DNA from: Adiantum capillus-veneris
Lineage: Eukaryota; Streptophyta; Polypodiopsida; Polypodiales; Pteridaceae
Assembly (NCBI GenBank): GCA_014529385.2
Contig: CM043944.1
Location: 178,098,240 to 178,162,239, forward strand
Reading direction: 5' to 3'
Length of the DNA stretch: 64,000 nucleotides
Below are positions 53,494-64,000 of the stretch, piece by piece. The notes beneath the pieces are model-generated. The model did no database searches. It saw nothing but the letters and a program-made list of their open reading frames with translations, and had not been told where the DNA came from. The position numbers and the translations under genes were made by a program. Position 1 is the stretch's first letter, and each line of letters starts with the position of its first letter.

Positions 53494-55616
53494 ATGGCTG
53501 ACAATAACCAAGAGAGTAGAATAAACATTGATAACTTTGATTTTGCACATGAAGGTGATAATGATGATGCCCCTATGTTTATCAATTATCTTTTTACTAG
53601 GTTGCATCAAGTTATGGGCCACCCTACTTTGCAAGCAGAAGTTACCCAACAACTTTGTGCTTATGGTATTTCCCTTCCTCTTCAAGAGGAGAGAGTGTCT
53701 AGGAGGCCTCTTGATGAGACTCCTGAAGAAGACTTCTCCCATAAGAAGAGAGGAGGAATGGAAAGAATGAGAAAGAAGCAAATTACTGAGTTCCTCTGAA
53801 GATATGGCTCCACGAAGACGGTGGTCTAGACTGTCGCCAACTCCTCCCAAGAGGAAACGGTCAACCCATAGTCCTTCTCCTCATCATTGTAAAAGAGAAG
53901 AGAGGAAACAAAGGAAGAAAAGGGAAAAAAAGACATCACCCTCTTCTCCTTCTTCTTCACCTTCCTCCCATTATAGTAAAAGCAACAACTATTCTCCTAG
54001 AGGGAAGAGTATCTCTTTTCTCACCTATGATGGCACCTTTGGTGACACAAACAAAGTATTGACCTTCATCCAACAATTTGATGCGGCCGTTGGAGACGAG
54101 GGCTTCAAGGAGTCCTTCAAGCTACACCATGTACCTATGCACTTTCAAAAATATGCTCGTCAATGGTGGGATAGCCTTCATGGCAGTGATGAGGTCCCAA
54201 AGATATGGAAAACTCTATGAGTTTCCATCATGAAGAAATTCCTTGCAAGCGATGCTGAGGACAAAGTTCTCACTAAATGGTGAAGTATGAAGCTACTCTT
54301 AAACGAGTCGATTGACAAATATGTAGACAAGTTTTGGGATTTACATCTCAAATCTACAGTCTTTCAAAGGATAGACTTTGTCGAATAAAAGCAACAATTT
54401 TGTACGGGATTACCTGAAGAAATGGCCGAGTATATCAACTCACAAGGGCCTAGCACTATCACCGAAGCCATCCACCAGACTATGGTTGCTTCAAGGATCA
54501 CTTTCCAACAAGGAGCGAGAAGAAATTTCAAGCCCATGGAAAACAAGGATTGAAATGAAGCTAAAGGGAAGAGCAATGCTCAAAAACTCTTCTCAAGGCA
54601 ACACCAACATTAACAACAACAAGGCCAAGGAGAAAGTAGCTTACAAAGGTAAAAATAAGCTCTCCCACAAATAATTAGAGGCCTTTCATAAAGACCATAA
54701 ATGCTTTAAGTGTGGGGAGCAAGGACATGGTTATCGTTCTTGCCCCAAAAGAAATGTACTCAATGAAACTCCTAGATCTTCCGTGGTTGAAGCTCCAAAA
54801 GAGGATACTCATTGCAAAGGCTCATCACTCTCCTATGCTTGGGGAAAAGGAAGCATGATGCCTTCATCTTGTTTGACCTTGGCTCTACTCACAACTTTAT
54901 ATCAACGAGTTGGCCACTAAGTTGGGCATCCAAGCTTTTGAGATGGGAGATACTATAACAATTGATGTATCTTCCAAGGGATAGCAAGACTTCGTTACTC
55001 CCTTGATTGGGAAGTTGAGGATTCTTGTCCAAAGCTACATCGACAAAGAAGACTTTTTTTTATCTCTCGTCTCCAACATGAGGATATTATCCTAGGGGCA
55101 CCATGGCTCAATCACATGGTTGTCAACATGAAGTTTCCTGAAAGGAGATCTACTTCACCTACATGGAAAAGAGAATGTACATAGATGCTAACGAGTTGCG
55201 GAACACCATATCCCTGGTAAATATGCTTGCTTTTGATAAGTCAATGAAAAGATCTATTTTTGCGTATATGATTTCTTGTTAGAGAATTTGTAAATGATTC
55301 TAATGTTTTCACAGGTAGAAAAAAGGAAATCAAGAAAAATAAAGTTGTCTAATTTTCTAAATGGATTCCAAGATGTTTTTATCGATGACATCCCTAGTGA
55401 GCTAGCTCCAAAATGAGGGGATGATGACCATGCAATAGAGCTTCTACTAGGAAGCTCACCACCTTATAAAACTCTTTATTGAGTTTCACAAGCTCAACAA
55501 GAGGAGATCATGAGGCAAGTGCATGAATTGGTGGAAAAAGGGATGGTGAGTCCTAGCTCCTCTCCATTGTGTTCACCAGTTATTTTAGCGCAAAAGAAAG
55601 ATGGCACATATCACAT
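53494..55616 (+). pseudogene. Ty3/gypsy gag-protease-RT start, copy 2
   Basis: Gag begins MADNNQESRINIDNF at 53494. A basic RS-like region follows (KREERKQRKKREKK), then the Gag domain (KSISFLTYDGTFGD, YARQWWDSLHG). An intact CCHC knuckle CFKCGEQGHGYRSC lies at about 54704, the protease at about 54870 reads FILFDLGSTHNFIS (D-L-G instead of D-S/T-G), and RT starts at 55500 with VHELVEKGMVSPS and ILAQKKDGTY before breaking off at about 55616. Frameshifts and stops are at 53799, 54220, 54283, 54388, 54555 and 55481. It is the better copy of the element at 2554-4460. Confidence 0.88.
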
Positions 55617-56480
55617 GTTGTTAGTGGGTCGCCACGACGAACGTCTGCATCATAGCTTTTTGGTGCTAACATGATGTCAATACTTAGGGAAAGTGACTCA
55701 GATGGGGCACAGAGACTCTATGAGATCGTCAATCTCAAGAATTGAACCTTAACAAGCAAACACAGCAACTCTACAAGCAACCAACACTCAATGATTGGGT
55801 AAATCTGCCTATGTCCTTTCTCACAGCTCTAGATCATCACGCCATTTTGGCACTCGAACGGACTCAAAATGGAACCAGACTTTAGGAGGAGGTCTAGGAC
55901 ACCTAGGGACACTATCCTACGAACTCTGGTTGCAATCCGATAAGGTACCAAAATCACAATCCATCATGAAAAAGGTCCTAAAAATTACAACATAACATAT
56001 CAAAAATGCCGTCCTATGGTCTAAGAACACTCTTCTATGGTCAAAACGACTAAAAATAATGATTTAAGCACTAAAATCTGCAATTAAGACTCACAGACGC
56101 ATAGTCGTGAACCACAACAAAACTGATAATGCTTACACTTAATTGGAAGAGAAAAGAGAGAAACACAATGCAAGTTTCAAAACTAAAAATGGATTACCCA
56201 ATCATTAGCTGCGATGATTACAAGTCAGAGCTGCTTTGTAGCTTGAGCATACAAGACCATATTAGGTAAAGTGGGAAAATCCCAATTCCCAGGTTGGACA
56301 ACTTTCAATATATCATGTATAAAATATAGAGATTTTGTCAAAAATTTGAGTTTTCTTAAGGTCTCATTCCACTTTATGCACATACAATACACAATGAAAA
56401 CAACTAAAATATCATGGTTTCAATAAATTGGATTATTAGGAGAGGAGTATATTGCATCCATTATCGTTGTCTATGTTCTA
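55617..56480. other. Unassigned DNA at the gypsy breakpoint
   Basis: It begins TGTTAGTGGGTCGCC directly at the RT break, which could be an inserted LTR start, but no partner is visible. The rest is AT-rich with no gene. Confidence 0.4.
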
Positions 56481-58190
56481 ATGTCCTACCTACAACTTAT
56501 CTCAACATGGAGAGCTTGGTTTCTAGGTCCACCACTTGTCCAAGTTAATGTAAAAGTGACTCAAGGTTCACAACTTGTGAAAGCAAGGATCCATTGAGGA
56601 ATACAATCCACTTGGCTATTTTTCCTTAATTTATTGCATGTGACATTTAAGCAAGGTCCACTTCTAATCTATAACTTCTTAATTTGAGGCATGGGGCATA
56701 CATAAAATATGTAGCATATGCTCTATTGCCTCATAGGAAGGTTGGTTTCAAGGTGCACTTATCCATGCTAGCCTATCTTGGAGAAATGATGGAGCTTTCT
56801 TCTCTCCTTGTTTCAATGGAGACTAGCTTGGACAAGTGGTGGACCTTTGCTTCTCTCTATGTTTCAATAGAGTTAGCTTGGACAAGTGGTGATCTTGGAA
56901 CAAAACCCCCATGTAAAACATATCATGGGTATTCCAAGTGATTAGAAAGATTACCATTTAAGATATAACCTTATAGGTTGGACAACTAGATCTTGGCTTG
57001 GAGAAATGGTGGACCTTTGATTCTCTCCATGTTTCAATGGAGTCTATCTTGGAGAAATGGTGGAGCTTGCTTCTGTCCATGTTTCAATGGAGCCTAGCTT
57101 GAACAGTTGGTGGACCTTTGCTTCTCTCTATGTTTCAATAGAGTTAGCTTAGACACGTGGTGGATCTTCAAAATAAACCAACTACTATCAATGTTGCCTA
57201 GCTTGGACAAGTGGTGGAGTGTTTCTCTACTCCATGTTTCAATGGATCTTAGCTTGGACAAGTGTTGGACCTTAAAACAAAAACCCCATGTACAACATAG
57301 AATGGATTTTCTAGATTTCAATGGAGTCTAGCTTTAACAAATGGTGGAGCTTGTCTTCATCCATGTTTCAATGAAACTAGCTTGGACAAGTGGTGGACCT
57401 TGTAACAAACCCTCCCATGTACAACATATCATTGGTTTTCTAAGTGATGGGAAGGAATACCATTCAAGATATAAACTTATAGCTTGGATAAGTAGTTGAC
57501 TTTAAAACCAAATTCATCATAATACAATGAAATACAGGTCAGCCAATTCCTAAATCTTGAGACCAAACCTCCCATGCTATTAGAGATAATATATTGGATA
57601 AGTGGTGGACCTTCTATTATTTTCCCATGCCTAGTTTAGACAACCGGTACACTTTGCAGCTATAAAGGTTGGACGAGTTGTGGAGCCTTGTTTCTATCCA
57701 TGTTTTAATGGATCCTAGCTTGGACAAGTGGTGGACCTTGGAAAAAAGCTTCCATGTACAACATATATGAGGTTTTCCATGTTTTAATGGAGCCTATCTT
57801 GGACAAATGGTGAAGCTTTCTTCTCTCCATGTTGATTTTGGAACTACCTTAGACAAGTGGTGGAGCTTTTCTTTTCTACTCTTCATAATACAATGAAGTA
57901 TATGTTGGTTACATGGTGAATCTTAAGGCCAATCCTCCCATTTTACTAGAGATGATAGGTTGGACAAGTGGATCAACCTTCTATCATTTCTCCATGACTA
58001 TATTGGACAATTAGTAGACATAACATCTCTCTATGTTGTCTAGAGATGAGCTTGGACAAGTGATGGACCCTGATTCTCTCTCCCCTTGGTTTACTAGTTT
58101 GAAGACTCAGTATATATACTTTCTTAGATCTAGCTTGAACAAGTGGTGGACCTTGCATCCACAATCTTAATTCAGTATAAAAAAGTAGAT
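56480..58190 (+). repeat. Degenerate tandem-repeat field, left block
   Basis: Built from units around 'agcttggacaagtggtgg' and 'ctccatgtttcaatggag', spaced about 40-70 bp with much decay. The same motifs fill 59900-63990. Short open frames inside are by-products. Confidence 0.9.
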
Positions 58191-58244
58191 GAAAAAATAA
58201 CATAGGAATCTTGGTTTGAAGGTCAAGCAATTAGGTTCCAAATG

Positions 58245-58375
58245 CACATAATAATATATTTTCCACCCATATTAAAAGAAAGTTAAATATGCAAATAATA
58301 ATATATTTTCCAAATGCACATAATAATATATTTTCCACCCATATTAAAAGAAAGTTAAATATGTTATTACCAAAT
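58245..58375 (+). repeat. Direct duplication of an AT-rich block
   Basis: 'ccaaatgcacataataatat' to 'gaaagttaaatatg' occurs at about 58236-58290 and again at about 58311-58360. It lies in the likely 3' flank of the phosphatase-like gene. Confidence 0.85.
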
Positions 58376-58784
58376 TGACAAAGGTAACGTCCAAGAATTA
58401 TATCTTTCCATCTTGTCAGATCTAAATCTTCATCAAGGCGACATGCATGTATACATCAACTTTCAAGCCATTCAAGAATACATGCACTTAGATTCCATAG
58501 TTTTGTTTTCAAAGTCTTTTAGATTCTAAAACTCTTTCACATAAAGTATGTAATGACAAAATTCTTGAAGCAAACATTTGTGCCCAAGAAAAAGATCCCT
58601 CTCACATATTTAAAGTCCATGAATTCTCTGATCCACACTTACAAGTTTTATTTTGACATCAAACATCAATTCTTTCATAGTTCCAAATAAATGCAACCTC
58701 GATATGAATTGACAAAAAATGAATTTCTTTTACTATATGACCCAACATAGGCCCCAATCAAATAAAAAATGAGTCCCCAAAAAT

Positions 58785-58880
58785 TTGGGTGCACTCTAGC
58801 AATACATCAGAGTCCCCTTACAATAGGATGCACTCCAATAGTACATTGAAGTCCCCTTAGAGTAGGGTGCACTCCATTCA
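58785..58880 (+). repeat. Short tandem repeat, about 42 bp
   Basis: Three units of the type 'gtgcactc.a..aatacat.agagtcccctta' follow each other. No gene between 58380 and 58990. Confidence 0.75.
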
Positions 58881-58993
58881 AGTGTTCATAAAATTGACAC
58901 ACCTTTTATAAAAAAAAAAAAAACTATATCAAATTATACAAATGTTGAAAGATACACACTAGAATAAAAAAAGCATCTTATAGCCATATTTAT

Positions 58994-59749
58994 TCAATGC
59001 TTTCGTGTTGACAAGTACACACCAAGGACATAATTTGTCTCAGAATCACTATACTGATTTACAATTGTGTTATATGTATAGACTCTCTTATCTCTTGCAT
59101 ACAACCATCCTACCAACCATGGAATTATGGTTCTCTGCAAGAAGTTTTGAAGTTGCTCGGAAGTTTGCCTCCACATCTTTGGAAATATAAGATATGTCCC
59201 TGGCATGTTCCACATCACCCTATATGGAGTGTCATCAAAAATTAAGGTATTGTTTGCATCCAAATCCTCAAATATCTTCCAAATATCACTCAGATTTTTG
59301 TGATAAACCCTTGTAAATCCTAACATGATATTTGGATTTTGGCAATTTTTGTTACTCATAAACACCTTGAACTTGGTATACTGCTCAGGAAAACACTTTT
59401 GTGTGATGCGTTGCACCCTTGTTAAGTTATAGCAACTCCATATCCATAGCTCAAAGTATTCAGCACAAAAATCCAAAAAACTTTGTGCGTCTGGTCGCAC
59501 CACATGATAAACTTCATCTTTGTCCTCCACAAGTCGCATGTGTTGAGCCCAAGATGGCATAGAATCTCCATGTTTCATTTCAACTGTCTTGAGAAGTAAC
59601 CCCTCTAGATCCAAGATAAGTACTCTTTTGATGTCCTTGAAAGCAAGTGGTAGGTGATAAGGAGGTGATTCATTCCTTGGACAAGGTCTTGGAGGAGGTT
59701 GGATGGGTAATTCAATAGTTTTCTTCAATTTATGCCAGCATATAGCCAA
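58994..59749 (-). CDS. FCP1/SCP-like (NIF domain) phosphatase-family protein, probably inactive
   Basis: An intact 251-codon ORF. KRVLILDLEGLLL (about residues 39-52) sits where the HAD/FCP1 catalytic motif DLDxT should be, with Glu for the second Asp and Leu for Thr. VVRPDAQSFLDFCAEYFELWIWS (about 82-104) matches the FCP1 'RP...FL' segment, and TLIFDDTPYRVMW (about 167-179) matches motif III. The motif changes suggest loss of phosphatase chemistry and possibly a binding role. The first ATG may lie inside an exon: TTTCAG before 59762 looks like an acceptor, so upstream exons may lie to the right inside the repeat field. It is the only uninterrupted host-like ORF in the window. Confidence 0.75.
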   Translation of the reverse strand: MAICWHKLKKTIELPIQPPPRPCPRNESPPYHLPLAFKDIKRVLILDLEGLLLKTVEMKHGDSMPSWAQHMRLVEDKDEVYHVVRPDAQSFLDFCAEYFELWIWSCYNLTRVQRITQKCFPEQYTKFKVFMSNKNCQNPNIMLGFTRVYHKNLSDIWKIFEDLDANNTLIFDDTPYRVMWNMPGTYLIFPKMWRQTSEQLQNFLQRTIIPWLVGWLYARDKRVYTYNTIVNQYSDSETNYVLGVYLSTRKH

Positions 59750-59899
59750 TCCATTTTTCTGTAATGGTTCTGAAATTAAAGAACAAGAACACTTAATGCA
59801 AACACAACAATAGACATGATTTTTACATTGTCTACCCTAAGGTTTTATTAGATACCAAAATCCATCTATGATCTACTCATTAATAGAAAGAAAGTCAAA

Positions 59900-62800
59900 T
59901 TAAAATCCTGACTCTTTTTTATGCTACACTCTCTCTTAGTCTCAATACCATGGAGTTCAACTAGATTTAAGTCAACTAATAACTACTACTTGTTGTTAAA
60001 GGTATGCTTGAAGTGTATAAGGCTTAACCAATGCTCTAGTGTAGAATGGGTATTTAGGTCTCAAGGTCTACCACTTATCCAAGCAAAGATCCATTTAGAT
60101 ATGGAAACCCAATTTTTCTTAATATAATGATATAGAGTGGACAAGTGGTGAATCCTGAGACCAAGCCACTCATGCTACTAGGGATAATAGGTTGGACAAG
60201 TGGTGGACCTTGAATGTAAACCCCCCATGTACAAAGTATCAGGGGTTTTGGGTATTTCAATGGACTCTAGCATCTTGGAAACATGGTGGAGCTTACTTCT
60301 CTCCATGTTTCAATGGAGTCTATCTTGGATAAATGGTGGAGCATCATTCTCTCCATGTTTCAATGGAGCCTACCTTGGACAAGTGGTGCATGTTTGTTTC
60401 TCTCTATGTTTGAACATATCTAGCTTGGACAAGTGGTGGACCTTGGAACAAAATCCCCATGTAAAACATATCATGGACATTACAAGTGGTGAGAAAAAAT
60501 ACCATTCAATATATAACCTTATAGGTTGGAAAAGTGGTGGACCTTAACACCCAATTATTATTAATATAATGACATAGAGTGGACAAGTGGTGAATCTTGC
60601 GACCAAACCTACTAGGAAAAGTACGTTGGACAAGTGGTGGACCTTGAATGCAAACCCCCCATGTACAAAATATTACTCATGCTACTAGGAATAATTTGGT
60701 ATTAAGGTCCATGTTTCAATGGAGCCTAGCTTGGAAAAGTGGTGGACCTTTGTTTCTCTCTATGTTTCAATAGAATTTTCTTGGACAAGTGGTGAACCTT
60801 GGAACAAAACCCCCATGTAAAGCATGTCATGGGCATTACAAGTGGTGAGAAAAAATACCTTTCAAGGTATAACCTTATAGGCTGGACAAGTGGTGGACCT
60901 TAGCACCCAATTCCTCTTATTATAATGACATATAGTGGAAAAGTGGTGAATTGTGAGACCAAACCTACTAGGGATAATAGGTTGGAGAAATGGTTGACCT
61001 TGAATGTAAATCACCCATGTACAAAATATCATGGGTTTTGCGTATTTCAATGGAGCCTAGCATCTTGGAGACATGGTGGAACTTACTTCTCTCCATGTTT
61101 TAATGGAGCCTATCTAGGAGAAATGGTGGAGGTTCCTTCTCTCCATGTTTCAATGGAGCCTAGCTTGGACAAGTCGTGGACCTTTGTTTCTCTCTATGTT
61201 TGAATATGGTTAGCTTGGACAAGTGGTGGATCTTGGAATGAAACTCCCATGTAAAACATATCATGGGCATTTCAAGTGGCGAGAAAGGATACCATTTAAG
61301 ATATAACCTTATAGGTTGGACAAGTGGTGGACTTTAACACAATATAATGACATAGAGTGTACAAGTGGTGAATCTTGAAACCAAACCACTCATGCTACTA
61401 GGGATAATAGGTTAAACAAGTGGTGGGCCTTGAAATAAAACCCCCTAGAGTGTTTCAATGGATCCTAGCTTGGAAACATGGTAAAGCTTGCTTCTCTCCA
61501 TGTTTCAATGCAGCCTATCTTGGATAAATGGTGCAGCATCATTCTCTCCATGTTTCAATGGAGCCTAGCTTGGACAAGTGGTGGACCTTTGTTTCTCTCT
61601 ATGTTTAAATAGAGTTATCTTGGAAAAGTGGTGGACCTTGGAACAAAAACCCCATGTAAAACATATCATGGGCATTACAAGTGGTGAGAAAAAATACCAT
61701 TCAATATATAACCTTATAGGTTGGACAAGTGGTGGACCTTAACACCCAATTATTCTTAATATAATGACATAGAGTGGATAAGTGGTGAAATTGGGACCAA
61801 ACCTACTAGGGAAATAGGTTGGACAAGTGGTGGACCTTGAATGTAAACGCCCCATGTACAAAATATCACTCATGCTACTAGAAATAATTTGGTATTAAGG
61901 TCCATGTTTCAATGCAGCCTAGCTTGGAAAAGTGGTGGACCTTTGTTTCTCTCTATGTTTCAATAGATTTATCTTGGATAAGTGGTGTACCTTGGAACAA
62001 AACCCCCATGTAAATCATGTCATGGGCATTACAAGTGGTGAGAAAAAATACCATTCAAGCTATAACATTATAGGTTGGACAAGTGGTGGACCTTAACACC
62101 TAATTCCTCTTAATATAATGACATAGAGTGGACAAGTGGTGAATCATGAGACCAAACCTACTAGGGATAATAGGTTGGACAAGTGGTGAACCTTGAATGT
62201 AAACCCCCCATGTACAAAAAATTATGGGTATTGGGTATTTCAATGGAGCCTAGCAACTTGGAGACATGGTGGAGCTTATTTCTCTCCATGTTTCAATGGA
62301 GCCTATCTAGGAGAAACAGTGGAGGTTCCTTCTCTCTATGTTTCAATGAGCCTAGCTTGGACAAGTGGTGGACCTTTCTTTCTCTATATGTTTTAATAGA
62401 GTTAGCTTGGACAAGTGGTGGACCTTGGAATGAAACCCCCATGTAAAACATATCATGGGCATTTCAAGTGGTGAGAAAGGATACTATTTAAAATATAACC
62501 TTATAGGCTGGACAAGTGGTGGACTTTAACACATATTTCTTCTTAATATAATGACATAGAGTGTACAAGTGGTGAATCTTGAGACCAAACCACTCTTGCT
62601 ACTAGGGATAATAGGTTGGACAAGTGGTGGACCTTGAATGTAAACCCCTCATGTACAAAATTATGGGTTTAGGGTATTTCAATGGAGCCTAGCTTGGAGA
62701 CATGGTGGAGATTGCTTCTCTCAATGTTTCAATGGAACCTATCTTGGAGAAATGGTGGATCATCCTTCTCTCCATGTTTCAATGGAGCCTATCTTGGACA

Positions 62801-63990
62801 AGTGGTGGATGGAGTTAGCTTGGACAAGTGGTGGGTCTTGGAACAAAACCCCTTTGTAAAACATAGCATGGACATTACAAGTGATGAGGAAAAATATCAT
62901 TCAAGATATAACCTTATAGGTTGGAAAAGTGGTGATGGACCTTGATAAGTGGTGAAGGATACCATTTAAGATATACCCTTATAGGTTGGACTAGTGGTGG
63001 ACCTTAACACCCAGTTATTCTTAATATAATGACATAGAGTGGATAAGTGGTGAATCTTAAGACCAAATCACTCATGCTACTAGGTATAATACGTTAGAGA
63101 AGTGGTAGACCTTGAATGTAAACACCCCATGTACAAAATATCATGGTTTTAGGGTGTTTCAATGGAGCCTAGAATCTCGGAGACATGGTAGATCTTGATT
63201 CTTTCCATGTTTGAATGGCACCTATCTTGGAAAAATGATGGAGGTTACTTCTCTCCATACTTCAACGGAGCCTAGCTTTGACAAGTGGTGAACCTTTGCT
63301 TCTCTCTATGTTTGAATAGAGTTAGCTTGGACAAGTGGTGGACCTTTGCTTCTCTCTATGTTTGAATAGAGTTAGCTTGGACAAGTGGTGGACCTTGGAA
63401 TGAAACCCCCGTGTAAAACATATCATGGGCATTTCAAGTGGTGAGAAAGGATACCATTTAAGATATAACCTTATAGGTTGGACAAGTGGTGGACCTTAAT
63501 ACATAGTTCTTCTTAATATAATGACATAGAGTGTACAAGTGGTGTATCTTGAGACCAAACCACTCGTGCTACTAGGGATCCTAGCTTGGACAAGTGGTGG
63601 ACCTTGGAAAAAAGTCCCCCTGTACAACATAGATGAGTTTTTTCATGTTTTAATGGAAGAGAGATTCGACAAATGGTGGAGCTTGCTTATCTCCATGTGG
63701 ATTTTAGAACTAGCTTGGACAAGTGGTGGAGCTTTGCTTTTTTACTCTTCATAATACAATGATGTATAGGTTGGTTACATGGTGAATCTTAAGGCCAAAC
63801 CTCCCATCTTACTAGAGATGATAGGTTGGACAAGTGGTCAACCTTCTATCATTTCTCCATGCCTATAATTAGACAATTAGTAGAACTAGCATCTTTCTAT
63901 GTTGTCTAGAGCTGAGCTTGGACAAGTAGTGGACCTTGCTACTCTCTTCCCTTGGATTATTAGTTTGAAGACTCATTATATATACTTGCT
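59900..63990 (+). repeat. Degenerate tandem-repeat field, right block (4 kb)
   Basis: The core 'acaagtggtg' occurs about thirty times here by eye (about forty including the left block). Larger units begin 'actagggataataggttgga' and run through 'aaaccccccatgtacaaa', 'gtatttcaatggagcc' and 'cttctctccatgtttcaatg', recurring at roughly 360-480-bp intervals near 60178, 60970, 61810, 62165, 62605 and 63085. A 56-bp local repeat lies at 63290-63390. All open frames are repeat-derived. Confidence 0.9.
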
Positions 63991-64000
63991 TAGATCTATA

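Noticed and set aside
53467-53850. 127-codon minus-strand ORF
   Set aside because: Antisense shadow of the gypsy gag reading frame.
60200-60547. 115-codon plus-strand ORF, with similar ones at 62183 and 62682
   Set aside because: Produced by the tandem-repeat motif in frame; no homology expected.

Overview
The window is nuclear DNA from a land plant. It holds Ty1/copia elements primed by the tRNA-iMet type site TGGTATCAGAGC, Ty3/gypsy fragments, a CACTA (En/Spm) Tnp2 transposase, L1-type and other LINEs, spliced exons, and many long (GA)n/(CT)n tracts. A large-genome lineage such as a fern, lycophyte or gymnosperm would fit, but nothing here fixes the species. I see no rRNA, tRNA, CRISPR or bacterial features. 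Almost everything is mobile DNA in various states of decay, and clear host-like coding is limited to two pieces.

Layout. 1-2216: 5' half of a copia element on the minus strand. 2217-4507: decayed gypsy gag-protease. 4508-9600: decayed CACTA element with Tnp2 on the minus strand. 9990-10570: minisatellite and (GA)n. 10571-15166: a LINE on the minus strand with two intact ORFs, sitting between (GA)n tracts. 15167-16505: 1.3 kb of GA-rich DNA next to an HSPA12/Hsp70-like fragment (16510-16761). 16832-17597: a 390-bp tandem duplication. 17664-23231: an unidentified spliced gene, split at 18659-22614 by a non-coding LTR retrotransposon that itself holds a TTAA-flanked inverted-repeat element (19506-20844). 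23438-23497: near-perfect palindrome. 23587-27727: second copy of the copia family on the plus strand, fused in frame to gypsy RT/RNase H/integrase (to 29222).

29223-48305 is a nest of gypsy pieces. A 3.2-kb repeat is split by a 9.5-kb array of LTR-internal-LTR-internal-LTR (30713-40218), whose internal parts encode only a Gag-like protein. A second, uninterrupted copy of that 3.2-kb repeat (43056-46101) shows the empty site. 49095-55616 holds a copia integrase fragment, an L1-type LINE fragment and a second gypsy gag-protease copy. 56480-63990 is a degenerate tandem-repeat field surrounding an intact 251-codon ORF for an FCP1/SCP-like phosphatase-domain protein (58994-59749, minus).

Strongest points: (1) the LINE lies in (TC)n on both sides and has a 3' stem-loop, which suggests microsatellite-targeted insertion; (2) the middle LTR of the tandem array is a recombinant of the outer two, as unequal crossing-over predicts; (3) the TTAA/CACTAGAA inverted-repeat element resembles piggyBac ends; (4) the split gene carries six in-frame stops, all explained by C-to-T change and four of them CAG to TAG.
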